Positions 1 through 7,188 of a DNA stretch of 28,371 bases are shown here, in pieces. The DNA is taken from contig SLOR01000341.1 of the NCBI GenBank assembly GCA_007132395.1, forward strand, positions 1 through 28,371, written 5' to 3'. Position numbers and translations under genes: made by a program. This stretch comes from Bacteroidales bacterium (GTDB lineage Bacteria; Bacteroidota; Bacteroidia; Bacteroidales; UBA7960). How positions within the stretch are numbered: position 1 is the stretch's first letter; each line of letters opens with the position of its first letter. A model generated the notes under the pieces. That model made no database searches and was not told the origin of the DNA. It worked only from the letters and a program-made list of their open reading frames with translations.

Positions 1-57
1 ATAATCCCCAGGTAAAAACATTTTTCTTTTTCCATAATCTGACTCCCTGATTGAAAG

Positions 58-88
58 AAACCTGCCAGGGCATTTGCCTGGCAGGTTT
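58..88 (-). terminator. Hairpin terminator downstream of rpsP
   Basis: A perfect 12-bp inverted repeat (58-69 AAACCTGCCAGG with 77-88 CCTGGCAGGTTT, 7-base loop) lies 38 bases past the rpsP stop. On the minus strand the stem is followed by TCTTTCAA, a poor T tract. On the plus strand the arm ends in TTTTAA, so it could also end a plus-strand gene from outside the window. Position makes it the likely end of the rpsP transcript. Confidence 0.7.
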
Positions 89-125
89 TAACACTTTGTG
101 ATAAGTTGTTTACCCAAGGGGTATA

Positions 126-827
126 TTACTCTTCTTTTTTCTTTTCATCGGCATCGGCTTCAGGAGTCTCAGGAGCTTGTTCTTTTGCTTCTTCTGCTGC
201 TGGTTTTTCTTCTGCTGCTGGTTTTTCTTCTGCTGCCGGCTTTTCTTCCGCTGCTGGCTTTTCCGCTGCTGGCTCTTCTACTGCTGCAGGGGCTTCTGTT
301 GCGGGGGCTTCTGTTGCTTCTTCTGCTGCTGGTTCTTCTTCAGTAGCTACTGCTTCCCTAACATTTTCTTTGGCCAGTTTTTTGGCTAAAGCTTCTGCGC
401 GGGCTTCATTTACTTTACGCTCTTCTTCCAGGCGTTTTTTGGCCAGTTCTTTTTCTGACAATTGGGCATCTTTGGCTTTTTGCTCAAGCTTGGTAGCTTT
501 TTCGTTTAGCCATGCCTTGAATTTTTCTTCCGCCTGCTCTTCGGTAAGAGCGCCTTTTTTCACACCTCTTAAAAGGTGATCTTTCAATAGTACGCCTTCA
601 CGCGACAAGATAGAACGCGCAGTGTCGGTGGGTTGAGCTCCAACCTGCAACCAGTGCAAAGCACGTTCGAAACTGATGTCGATGGTGGCAGGATCTGTCA
701 TCGGATTATAAGTGCCAAGTCTTTCAATAAATTTTCCGTCCCGTGGTGCACGACCATCCGCAATTACCAAATGGTAAAAAGGCTTACCTTTTTTACCTTT
801 TCTCTGTAGTCTGATTTTTGTTGGCAT
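126..827 (-). CDS. rpsP: 30S ribosomal protein S16 with long acidic C-terminal extension
   Basis: S16 is a small-subunit protein that binds 16S rRNA and is needed for 30S assembly. Residues 1-80 are the S16 fold: the start MPTKIRLQRKGKKGKPFYHL, then DGRAPRDGKFIERLGTYNP and the helix with ERALHWLQVGAQPTDTARSI. The product is 233 residues, whereas S16 in most bacteria is about 80-90. Residues 80-155 continue as a charged, probably helical segment, and about 160-233 is a low-complexity Ala/Glu/Pro/Lys tail with PAAEEK repeats ending in EKKKEE. Extended S16 is known in Bacteroidota, but this tail is long. The ATG at 825-827 fits the universal S16 N-terminus. rimM and trmD are not adjacent on this side, since a terminator follows. 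A promoter is visible at 881-911. Confidence 0.96.
   Translation of the reverse strand: MPTKIRLQRKGKKGKPFYHLVIADGRAPRDGKFIERLGTYNPMTDPATIDISFERALHWLQVGAQPTDTARSILSREGVLLKDHLLRGVKKGALTEEQAEEKFKAWLNEKATKLEQKAKDAQLSEKELAKKRLEEERKVNEARAEALAKKLAKENVREAVATEEEPAAEEATEAPATEAPAAVEEPAAEKPAAEEKPAAEEKPAAEEKPAAEEAKEQAPETPEADADEKKKEE
187..275 (-). repeat. 18-bp tandem repeat in the rpsP tail (PAAEEK units)
   Basis: Within rpsP, near-identical 18-base units start at 201, 219 and 237, followed by a 15-base unit at 255 that lacks one Glu codon. Each encodes PAAEEK or a variant. The unit length keeps the reading frame, so copy-number slippage would change only the length of the tail. Confidence 0.8.
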
Positions 828-880
828 TTTCTTTTAAAATCTTAATTGATTATTAACTTTAATAGGTATTTAGAGGGGTG

Positions 881-911
881 CAAATTTCCGACTTTTTTTG
901 GAATAAACAAA
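881..911 (-). promoter_or_regulatory. Bacteroidota-type promoter of rpsP
   Basis: On the minus strand TTTG (908-911) is followed after 19 bases by GAAATTTG (881-888), a 7 of 8 match to the Bacteroidota -7 consensus TAnnTTTG. The start codon at 827 is about 50 bases downstream. The match and spacing were read by eye. Confidence 0.55.
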
Positions 912-959
912 GTTTTTGTTGCTGAATGTGAGAATAAAAGCCAAAGGAAGCAAATTGAT

Positions 960-1055
960 ATCCGGCTGCGGGCCGAAAGCCCAGCTAAATTCAGCCCAGT
1001 GGCATCGCCCTGGGATTAAATTGAAAATCATCGTCGGGCGCCCTGTAAGGGCAAA
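960..1055. repeat. REP-like degenerate repeat (three small hairpins)
   Basis: The 828-1231 gap has no convincing gene. Its middle carries three GC-rich hairpins in AT-rich surroundings: GGGC/GCCC at 970-982, CCCAG/CTGGG at 995-1014 and GCCCT/AGGGC at 1040-1052. This order (…GGGCCGAAAGCCC…CATCGCCCTGGG…GCGCCCTGTAAGGGC) resembles intergenic repeats I recall as common in Bacteroidota genomes. Open frames through it (for example 916-1215) are composition artefacts of the repeat. Whether it is still mobile cannot be told here. Confidence 0.6.
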
Positions 1056-1165
1056 TCAAAAATTAAGTTGTCCTTTCAGGCCGCTATTTCTATTTCTATA
1101 TGTAAAACCCAAAAATCTTTATAGTGTCACGATTGCGGATAACCATTTTTCGCAATTATTAAGTA

Positions 1166-1194
1166 TTGCAATTGAGGGGTATTTTATATCTTCG
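1166..1194 (+). promoter_or_regulatory. Possible promoter of the DUF1573 gene
   Basis: TTG (1166-1168), 18 bases, then TATCTTCG (1187-1194), a 7 of 8 match to TAnnTTTG. It lies 37 bases before the ATG at 1232. The match is imperfect and the spacing is on the short side. Confidence 0.3.
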
Positions 1195-1231
1195 GTGCCG
1201 GCTAAACTGGCCTGATTAATTATTCACAATT

Positions 1232-1645
1232 ATGAGCATATTGAGGCCCCTGTTTCTGACATTATTCCTGTGGACCGTATATTTCCTCCCCAGTTTTGCT
1301 TCCGGAGAAGCGCAGGTGCTGATTTATAACGGGACAAAATTCTACCTGGAAAATGAGAAAACTACTGTAGATTTAGGGGTGCGAAAAACAGGAACAACCA
1401 TTGGTGCAACTATTCGCATTCAAAATAAATCGGATCAACCTTTGCTGTTGACCAATGTAAGAGGCAGTTGCGGCCTGTCGGTGCCCTCCTGGCCCCGTAG
1501 TCCTATACAGCCCGGTGAAGAGGCCAACCTGCAAATACGTTATGACTCTTCACGCCTGGGAGAAATCAACCGAAATGTTACCCTCCACTCCAATGCCCGT
1601 GAGTCAAGATTTATCCTTCCTGTAAAAGGGGAAATAACCCCCTGA
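1232..1645 (+). CDS. DUF1573 domain protein, exported
   Basis: This 137-residue protein begins with a signal sequence: a hydrophobic stretch at residues 5-22 ending SFASGEA. A single immunoglobulin-like DUF1573 domain fills the remainder. The domain is recognised by DLGVRKTG, the strand LLLTNVRGSCGLSVPSW, then IQPGEEANLQIRYDSSRLGEINRNVTLHSNA and the closing strand FILPVKGEI. In most DUF1573 proteins the core motif reads SCGCT. Here C80 is kept but the second Cys is Leu (SCGLS), so a disulfide or metal pair cannot form at this spot. DUF1573 proteins are abundant in Bacteroidota and their role is unknown; periplasmic or outer-membrane binding is a guess. The gene stands alone, with the aminotransferase starting 177 bases downstream. 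Confidence 0.85.
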   Translation: MSILRPLFLTLFLWTVYFLPSFASGEAQVLIYNGTKFYLENEKTTVDLGVRKTGTTIGATIRIQNKSDQPLLLTNVRGSCGLSVPSWPRSPIQPGEEANLQIRYDSSRLGEINRNVTLHSNARESRFILPVKGEITP

Positions 1646-1822
1646 GCCATCCCTTGTAATATGGACCAGAAAAATGTTATCCTGAGTCTGTTGTTTAGGT
1701 GTTTCTAAAGGGTTTGTAAATCCGTTTTTTCACGGAAATATCTCTAGGTAATTGCTGAAATATTTCTAATCTTTGCCCTGAATTTTCACCCATTATCAAC
1801 CATCAAAAAATAAAGCATAATT

Positions 1823-3022
1823 ATGCCAAAGATATCAGATAAAGGCCGCATGATGCCCGAGAGCCCTATCAGGAAGCTGGTGCCCTATGCGGAAAAAGCT
1901 AAAAAAGCCGGTCGTAAGGTATTTCACCTTAATATCGGGCAGCCCGATATTGCAACACCCCAATCCATGATTGATGCCATGCACAAGCTGGACACCAAGG
2001 TGATAGAGTACAGCCACTCTGCAGGTATTATTTCTTACAGAGAGAAAATGTGCGCGTATTACAAAAAGCACGATATTGATGTTACCCCCGACCAGATTAT
2101 TGTAACAGCCGGTGCTTCTGAAGCCATTCTTTTTGCTGTGCAAAGCTGCCTGAATCCCGGCGATGAAATTATCATCCCCGAGCCTTTCTATGCCAACTAC
2201 AACGGCTTCGCCACAAGTGCAGGTGTTAAGGTAAAACCCATTATTTCGAGTATAGAATCGGGTTTTGCACTGCCTCCCATTGCCGAATTTGAGAAAGCTA
2301 TCGGCCCCAACACCAAAGCCATCATGGTGTGCAACCCCAACAACCCCACCGGGTATCTTTATTCTGCGGAAGAGCTGGAGGTATTGCGTCAAATTGTGAA
2401 AAAGTATGATCTCTTCCTCTTTGCCGATGAGGTATATCGTGAGTTCTGCTACGATGGTACTGTTCACCATTCGGTAATGAACCTGAAAGGTATCGAGGAT
2501 AACGTGGTGCTGTTCGATTCCGTATCCAAGCGTTACAGCGCCTGTGGTGTACGTATTGGTGCCATGATTTCGCGCAACAAGGAAGTGATGGCCACAGCTA
2601 TGAAATTTGCACAGGCACGCCTGAGCCCACCTTCACTGGGACAAATTGCCTCGGAAGCCGCCATGGAAACCCCCGACAGCTATTTCGTGGAAGTACTGGA
2701 TGAATACCTGAAGCGTCGTGATATCGTTGTGGAACTGATGAACAAGATGGAAGGTGTTATGTGCCCCAACCCCAAGGGAGCTTTCTACGTTACCGCCAAG
2801 CTGCCCATCGACGATGCCGATAAGTATTGCCAGTGGTTGCTGGAAGATTTTAACCATAACAACCAGACCGTGATGCTGGCCCCGGCCACAGGCTTTTACT
2901 CAACTCCCGGTGCAGGGAAAAACGAAGTTAGGATTTCTTATGTGCTCAATGTGGATGACCTGAAAGCCTCCATGGAGTGTATTGAAGAATCACTGAAACA
3001 ATACCCCGGCAAAACGCTCTGA
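1823..3022 (+). CDS. PLP-dependent aminotransferase, class I (aspartate aminotransferase-like)
   Basis: A 399-residue fold-type I PLP enzyme that should transfer an amino group between an amino acid and 2-oxoglutarate in the cytoplasm. Visible signatures: NIGQPDIATP near the N-terminus, TAGASEAI for the phosphate loop (95-102), NPNNPTG (171-177) with the Asn that contacts the PLP ring, ADEVYREF (201-208) with Asp202 and Tyr205, Schiff-base Lys236 in SVSKRYSACGVRIG, and the C-terminal arginine in NEVRISY that binds the substrate carboxylate. Length matches the aspartate/aromatic aminotransferase subgroup (about 390-400). The exact substrate cannot be read from sequence; aspartate, aromatic or branched-chain acids remain possible. 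The ATG at 1823 gives a normal N-terminus. The gene is monocistronic by layout, followed by a strong hairpin at 3044-3086. Confidence 0.92.
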   Translation: MPKISDKGRMMPESPIRKLVPYAEKAKKAGRKVFHLNIGQPDIATPQSMIDAMHKLDTKVIEYSHSAGIISYREKMCAYYKKHDIDVTPDQIIVTAGASEAILFAVQSCLNPGDEIIIPEPFYANYNGFATSAGVKVKPIISSIESGFALPPIAEFEKAIGPNTKAIMVCNPNNPTGYLYSAEELEVLRQIVKKYDLFLFADEVYREFCYDGTVHHSVMNLKGIEDNVVLFDSVSKRYSACGVRIGAMISRNKEVMATAMKFAQARLSPPSLGQIASEAAMETPDSYFVEVLDEYLKRRDIVVELMNKMEGVMCPNPKGAFYVTAKLPIDDADKYCQWLLEDFNHNNQTVMLAPATGFYSTPGAGKNEVRISYVLNVDDLKASMECIEESLKQYPGKTL

Positions 3023-3043
3023 TGCGATTTGATGAAAATTATT

Positions 3044-3086
3044 TACAGCCCCGGCGAACAGATTGTTTTCCGGGGCTGTAGCTTTT
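3044..3086 (+). terminator. Rho-independent terminator of the aminotransferase gene
   Basis: Perfect 11-bp stem TACAGCCCCGG (3044-3054) / CCGGGGCTGTA (3070-3080) with a 15-base loop, followed by GCTTTTCT. It lies 22 bases after the stop codon. Confidence 0.8.
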
Positions 3087-3109
3087 CTGCCTCGTCTTTA
3101 AAAACAGTC

Positions 3110-3187
3110 TGTTGTTAACTCCTGAGAATAAGAATACAGGCCCGCCATTTGGGGCCTCGTTGATAACTCTTTTGCCTTTGTGGATAA
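3110..3187 (-). promoter_or_regulatory. DnaA-box-like cluster upstream of dnaE
   Basis: TGTGGATAA at 3179-3187 is the exact complement of the DnaA box TTATCCACA. Two same-orientation partial matches lie just upstream: CGTTGATAA (3158-3166, 7 of 9) and TGTTGTTAA (3110-3118, 7 of 9). The cluster is 63 bases or more before the dnaE start and in front of the -7-like element at 3217-3224, a position where DnaA could act on transcription. This is not evidence for an origin: no AT-rich unwinding tract or dnaA/dnaN genes are present. Confidence 0.4.
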
Positions 3188-3216
3188 CTATGAAAAATTC
3201 TACCCTTTTTTTTGTA

Positions 3217-3224
3217 TATTTTTG
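3217..3224 (+). promoter_or_regulatory. -7 element candidate of dnaE
   Basis: TATTTTTG fully matches TAnnTTTG and lies 25 bases before the dnaE ATG. No TTTG is found 19-22 bases upstream, so the -33 half is missing or replaced, which would fit activation by a bound factor. Confidence 0.4.
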
Positions 3225-3249
3225 ATTGGCGAAAATTTAACCCTTACTA

Positions 3250-6200
3250 ATGACAGAATTTACACATTTACACGTACATACAAACTTTTCTATTCTCGAC
3301 GGAGCGGCACGCATTGATGTAATGATGCAAAAAGTGGCCGAATCCGGAATGAAAGCCCTGGCTATTACCGATCATGGTAATATGTACGGGGTAATGCATT
3401 TTACCCAGGCTGCCAAGAAACAAGGTATCAAGCCCATCGTGGGCTGCGAGGTATATGTGGCCGACGACAGCCGCCACAACAAAAGGGGAAAGGAAGACCG
3501 CAGCGGGTACCACCTCATTTTGCTGGCCAAAAATCGCAAAGGATACGAAAATCTTTCACGCATTTGCTCCATAGGCTACCTGGAGGGATATTATTATACA
3601 CCCCGTATCGACAAGGAAGTGCTGGCTCAATACAGCGAGGGAATTATAGCTTCTTCGGCCTGCCTGGGCGGTGAAATTCCGCAGGCCCTTATGAATCATG
3701 GCATGGAGAAGGCCGAACAGGTGCTGGAAGAGCACCTCATGATTTTTAAGGATGATTTTTACCTGGAACTGCAGCGCCACGGGCTGGAAGAGCAGGAACC
3801 GGTAAATCAGCAACTGCTTCAGCTGGCCGAAAAATACAATGTGAAGGTAATTGCCACCAACGACAGCCACTATATCAATGCGGAAGATTCCAAAGCACAC
3901 GATATTCTCATCTGCCTGCAAACGGGCCGCGACCTTGACGACCCTACGCGGATGCGATACTCCGGACAGGAATACGTGAAAACTCCGCAGGAAATGGCGG
4001 AGCTCTTTCATGATATCCCTCAGGCCATTGCCAATACACAGGAAATCGTGGATAAGGTTGAAGAGTATGAAATCATGCGCGATATTCTTCTGCCCATTTT
4101 CCCCCTACCCGAAGGTTTTGAAAATGAAGACGATTACCTGCATCACCTTTCTTTTGAGGGTGCAAAGAAATTTTACGATGAAATTACTGATGAGGTAAGA
4201 GAACGGCTGGATTATGAGTTGAAGATTATCAGAGATATGGGTTTTGCCGGGTACTTCCTTATCGTGCAGGACTTTATCAACGAGGCACGGACCATGGATG
4301 TGGCCGTGGGGCCCGGGCGCGGAAGTGCCGCCGGTTCGGCCGTGGCATTTTGCACAGGTATTACCGCCATCGACCCCATAAAATATAACCTGCTTTTCGA
4401 AAGGTTCCTGAACCCCGAAAGGGTGTCCATGCCCGATATTGATATCGACTTCGATGATGAAGGGCGTGAAAGGGTTTTGGAATACGTGATTGAGAAGTAT
4501 GGCAAGGACCGTGTGGCCCAGATTGTAACTTTCGGCACCATGGCTGCCAAATCATCCATACGCGATGTAGCAAGGGTTTTGCGTCTTCCATTGCCCGAGG
4601 CCGACAGGCTGGCTAAGCTTGTTCCTGAAAGGGCCGGCACCTCACTGGCCCAGGCCTATAAGGAAGTGCCCGAACTGCACCAGGCATTAAATGATGCCAA
4701 CCCGCTCATTCGTGAAACCCTTAAGTACGCCAAAATCCTGGAGGGCTCTAACCGGCAAACCGGGGTGCATGCCTGCGGGGTAATTATAGGCCCCACAAAC
4801 CTTATCGACTGTGTGCCGCTGAGTACACAAAAGGATTCTATTCTTCCCGTTACCCAATACGATGGCAAGTTTGTGGAATCGGTGGGGATGTTGAAGATGG
4901 ACTTCCTGGGCCTTAAAACCCTCTCCATTATGAAAGAAGCGGTTAAGAATATTAAAAACCGCTTTGGGGTAGAAATTGACCCCGAGCAGATTCCGCTGGA
5001 GGACGAAACCACTTTCAAATTGTACCAGCGAGGCGATACGGTAGGTACATTCCAGTTTGAGTCCGACGGGATGCGCAAATACCTGCGCGAACTCAAGCCC
5101 ACCAACATTGAAGACCTCATTGCCATGAATGCCCTTTACAGACCGGGCCCCATGGACTTTATACCCGACTTTATCAACCGTAAGCAGGGTATCGACAAAA
5201 CCGAGTATCCGCATCCATGGCTGGAGGAAATCCTTACACCCACCTATGGTATTATGGTCTACCAGGAGCAGATTATGCAGGCAGCACAGATAATGGCAGG
5301 CTACTCGCTCGGCGCTGCGGATATCCTGCGTAGGGCCATGGGTAAGAAAAAGAAAGAGGAGATGGACACCCAGAAGGTGATTTTCGTGGAAGGTGCCGTG
5401 AAAAAGGGTGTGGATAAGAAAAATGCAGAAGATATTTTTAATGTGATGGCCCGTTTTGCTGAATACGGGTTTAACCGTTCACATTCTGCAGCTTACTCAG
5501 TGGTGGCATACCGTACCGCCTACCTTAAAGCTAATTATCCTGCCGAGTATATGGCCGGTGTGCTTACCAACAACTTCAGCGATATAAAAAAGATTACCAT
5601 TTTCATGGAGGAGTGCCAGCGCCAAAATATCGCCGTGCTGGGGCCTGATGTAAATGAAAGTGCATTCAACTTCGTGGTAAACGAAAAAGGCGAAATTCGC
5701 TTTGGCCTTGGGGCTGTGAAAGGAGTAGGAGAGGGCGCCGTTGAAAATATAGTACATGAAAGAATGGAAAACGGGCCTTATCAGAGCTTTTTCGACTTCA
5801 TGCAGCGTATCAACCTGAGAGCAGTAAATAAAAGGGTGCTGGAATCGCTGGCCATGGCCGGTGCGTTCGATTGTTTTGAGGGCGTGCACCGTGCGCAGTT
5901 TTTCCATGTGGAAGAAGAAGGTGGTACAACGTTTATTGATCGTATCATCCGCTATACCCACAACCTTATAAACCATAAAAATTCCTCGCAGATGAACCTT
6001 TTTGGCGATGCAGAGGAAAGTTCCATTCCCGACCCGGAAATGCCCGAATGCCCCAAATGGGATACGCTGCAAATGCTCAAGAAAGAAAAGGAAGTAACCG
6101 GAATGTATATCTCCGGCCACCCCCTCGACAACTTTAAAATTCAAATAGATAATTACTGCAGCCACAGCGTTTCCGACCTCAAGGACCTTGACAGACTCAA

Positions 6201-6705
6201 AGGGCGCGAGGTAAACTTTGCCGGGATTATTGTATCAAGCCAGCACAAGTTTACCAAAAATGGAAAACCCTTTGGCAGCTTTATCATCGAGGATTATACC
6301 GATTCCCATCAACTGATGTTGTTTTCCGAGGATTATCTTAAGGTAAAATACTTCCTTGAAAAGGAAAACTTTGTTTTTGTAAAAGCCATCATTCAACCCC
6401 GCTTCAATTCTTCCGATCAGCTGGAGGTGAAAGTTAAATCAATGATGTTGCTCAGCGATCTGGCCGAGAAACGTGCCTCTGACCTGATGCTGGAAATCCC
6501 CCTGAGCGAAATCAACCCGGCCTTCCTGGATTACCTCATGGAGAATGTAAGCAAACATACCGGCAACTGCCGACTGAAAATAAAGCTGCGCGATGACCTG
6601 GAAAAGAATACCGTGGAAATGCTTTCGCGAAAAATAAAGGTAGAACCTATCGGCTTTCTTACTGCAATCCTTAAAAAACATAACCTGCAGTACAAACTAA
6701 ACTGA
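3250..6705 (+). CDS. dnaE: DNA polymerase III subunit alpha
   Basis: Replicative polymerase, 1151 residues. The N-terminal PHP domain (about 1-210) starts THLHVHTNFSILDG. All nine metal-binding positions known from proofreading-competent DnaE1 are present: H8, H10, D17, H42, E67, H88, C138, D205, H207. The Pol III palm has PDIDIDFDD with catalytic D396 and D398, and a third Asp at 551 in KMDFLGL. The finger region includes GPGRGSAAGS and YRPGPM; the tandem HhH region follows LGAVKGVGEGA; an OB fold near 995-1080 holds GREVNFAGIIVSS and FIIEDYTDSHQLMLF. The beta-clamp motif probably lies around QMNLFG (about 915), in front of the OB fold. Length is typical for DnaE1. A DnaA-box cluster and a -7 element lie upstream. 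trxA follows after 92 bases with its own -7-like sequence. Confidence 0.98.
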   Translation: MTEFTHLHVHTNFSILDGAARIDVMMQKVAESGMKALAITDHGNMYGVMHFTQAAKKQGIKPIVGCEVYVADDSRHNKRGKEDRSGYHLILLAKNRKGYENLSRICSIGYLEGYYYTPRIDKEVLAQYSEGIIASSACLGGEIPQALMNHGMEKAEQVLEEHLMIFKDDFYLELQRHGLEEQEPVNQQLLQLAEKYNVKVIATNDSHYINAEDSKAHDILICLQTGRDLDDPTRMRYSGQEYVKTPQEMAELFHDIPQAIANTQEIVDKVEEYEIMRDILLPIFPLPEGFENEDDYLHHLSFEGAKKFYDEITDEVRERLDYELKIIRDMGFAGYFLIVQDFINEARTMDVAVGPGRGSAAGSAVAFCTGITAIDPIKYNLLFERFLNPERVSMPDIDIDFDDEGRERVLEYVIEKYGKDRVAQIVTFGTMAAKSSIRDVARVLRLPLPEADRLAKLVPERAGTSLAQAYKEVPELHQALNDANPLIRETLKYAKILEGSNRQTGVHACGVIIGPTNLIDCVPLSTQKDSILPVTQYDGKFVESVGMLKMDFLGLKTLSIMKEAVKNIKNRFGVEIDPEQIPLEDETTFKLYQRGDTVGTFQFESDGMRKYLRELKPTNIEDLIAMNALYRPGPMDFIPDFINRKQGIDKTEYPHPWLEEILTPTYGIMVYQEQIMQAAQIMAGYSLGAADILRRAMGKKKKEEMDTQKVIFVEGAVKKGVDKKNAEDIFNVMARFAEYGFNRSHSAAYSVVAYRTAYLKANYPAEYMAGVLTNNFSDIKKITIFMEECQRQNIAVLGPDVNESAFNFVVNEKGEIRFGLGAVKGVGEGAVENIVHERMENGPYQSFFDFMQRINLRAVNKRVLESLAMAGAFDCFEGVHRAQFFHVEEEGGTTFIDRIIRYTHNLINHKNSSQMNLFGDAEESSIPDPEMPECPKWDTLQMLKKEKEVTGMYISGHPLDNFKIQIDNYCSHSVSDLKDLDRLKGREVNFAGIIVSSQHKFTKNGKPFGSFIIEDYTDSHQLMLFSEDYLKVKYFLEKENFVFVKAIIQPRFNSSDQLEVKVKSMMLLSDLAEKRASDLMLEIPLSEINPAFLDYLMENVSKHTGNCRLKIKLRDDLEKNTVEMLSRKIKVEPIGFLTAILKKHNLQYKLN

Positions 6706-6751
6706 GGTGTAAACTGTTTAATACAAATCATGGTCGTTACAATAAAAAGTA

Positions 6752-6759
6752 TATTTTTG
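6752..6759 (+). promoter_or_regulatory. -7 element candidate of trxA
   Basis: TATTTTTG, a full match to TAnnTTTG, 38 bases before the trxA ATG. As for dnaE, no TTTG at the expected -33 position is seen. Confidence 0.4.
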
Positions 6760-6797
6760 TAATTCACAAACTTTAAAAACTCCAAAAAAAGATAATT

Positions 6798-7115
6798 ATG
6801 GCACTCGAACTTACAGACAGTAACTTTGATGAGGTAGTTCTGAAATCAGATAAGCCTGTATTGGTAGATTTCTGGGCAGAATGGTGCGGCCCCTGCCGCA
6901 TGGTAGCTCCTATAGTAAGTGAAATAGCTACTGAATACGATGGTAAGGCTGTTGTGGGCAAACTGGACGTTGACAGCAACCCCGAAGTGGCTACTCGTTA
7001 CGGTATTCGCAATATCCCCACGATTTTGTTTTTCAAAAACGGAGAAGTTGCCGATAAGCAGGTGGGAGCAGTTCCCAAGTCAGTGCTGACATCTAAGATT
7101 GAGGGCCTGCTTTAA
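6798..7115 (+). CDS. trxA: Thioredoxin
   Basis: Cytoplasmic disulfide reductase of 105 residues, the normal size for a free thioredoxin. It reduces protein disulfides and is recharged by thioredoxin reductase, whose gene is not in this window. The active site WCGPC has C30 and C33, preceded by the buried Asp in VLVDFWAEW. The cis-proline is P74 in RNIPTILFF, and the glycine pair near GAVPKS closes the fold. There is no signal peptide or membrane segment. The ATG at 6798 gives the standard N-terminus (MALELTDSNF). A clear hairpin terminator lies at 7137-7168. Confidence 0.97.
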   Translation: MALELTDSNFDEVVLKSDKPVLVDFWAEWCGPCRMVAPIVSEIATEYDGKAVVGKLDVDSNPEVATRYGIRNIPTILFFKNGEVADKQVGAVPKSVLTSKIEGLL

Positions 7116-7136
7116 TAGTGAAGAAAATACTTTTTT

Positions 7137-7168
7137 AAAGGGTGTCAGGTATTGCGACACCCTTTTTT
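7137..7168 (+). terminator. Rho-independent terminator of trxA
   Basis: 10-bp perfect stem AAAGGGTGTC (7137-7146) / GACACCCTTT (7156-7165), 9-base loop, running into TTT. It begins 22 bases after the trxA stop and only 20 bases before the next start codon, so the DUF58 gene may depend on read-through. Confidence 0.85.
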
Positions 7169-7188
7169 GCTAAAGAAAATGCCACAAA

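Noticed and set aside
106..579. Long Ala/Ser-rich and Leu-rich open frames on the plus strand over rpsP
   Set aside because: They are opposite-strand readings of the rpsP repeat tail; the minus-strand frame holds the S16 domain.
916..1215. A 99-codon plus-strand open frame in the rpsP-DUF1573 gap
   Set aside because: It runs through the REP-like hairpins, has no signal, motif or RBS support, and its translation is typical of repeat DNA.
3110..3187. Replication origin at the DnaA-box cluster
   Set aside because: Only one exact box, no AT-rich unwinding element, and no dnaA, dnaN or gidA nearby; gene regulation is more likely.
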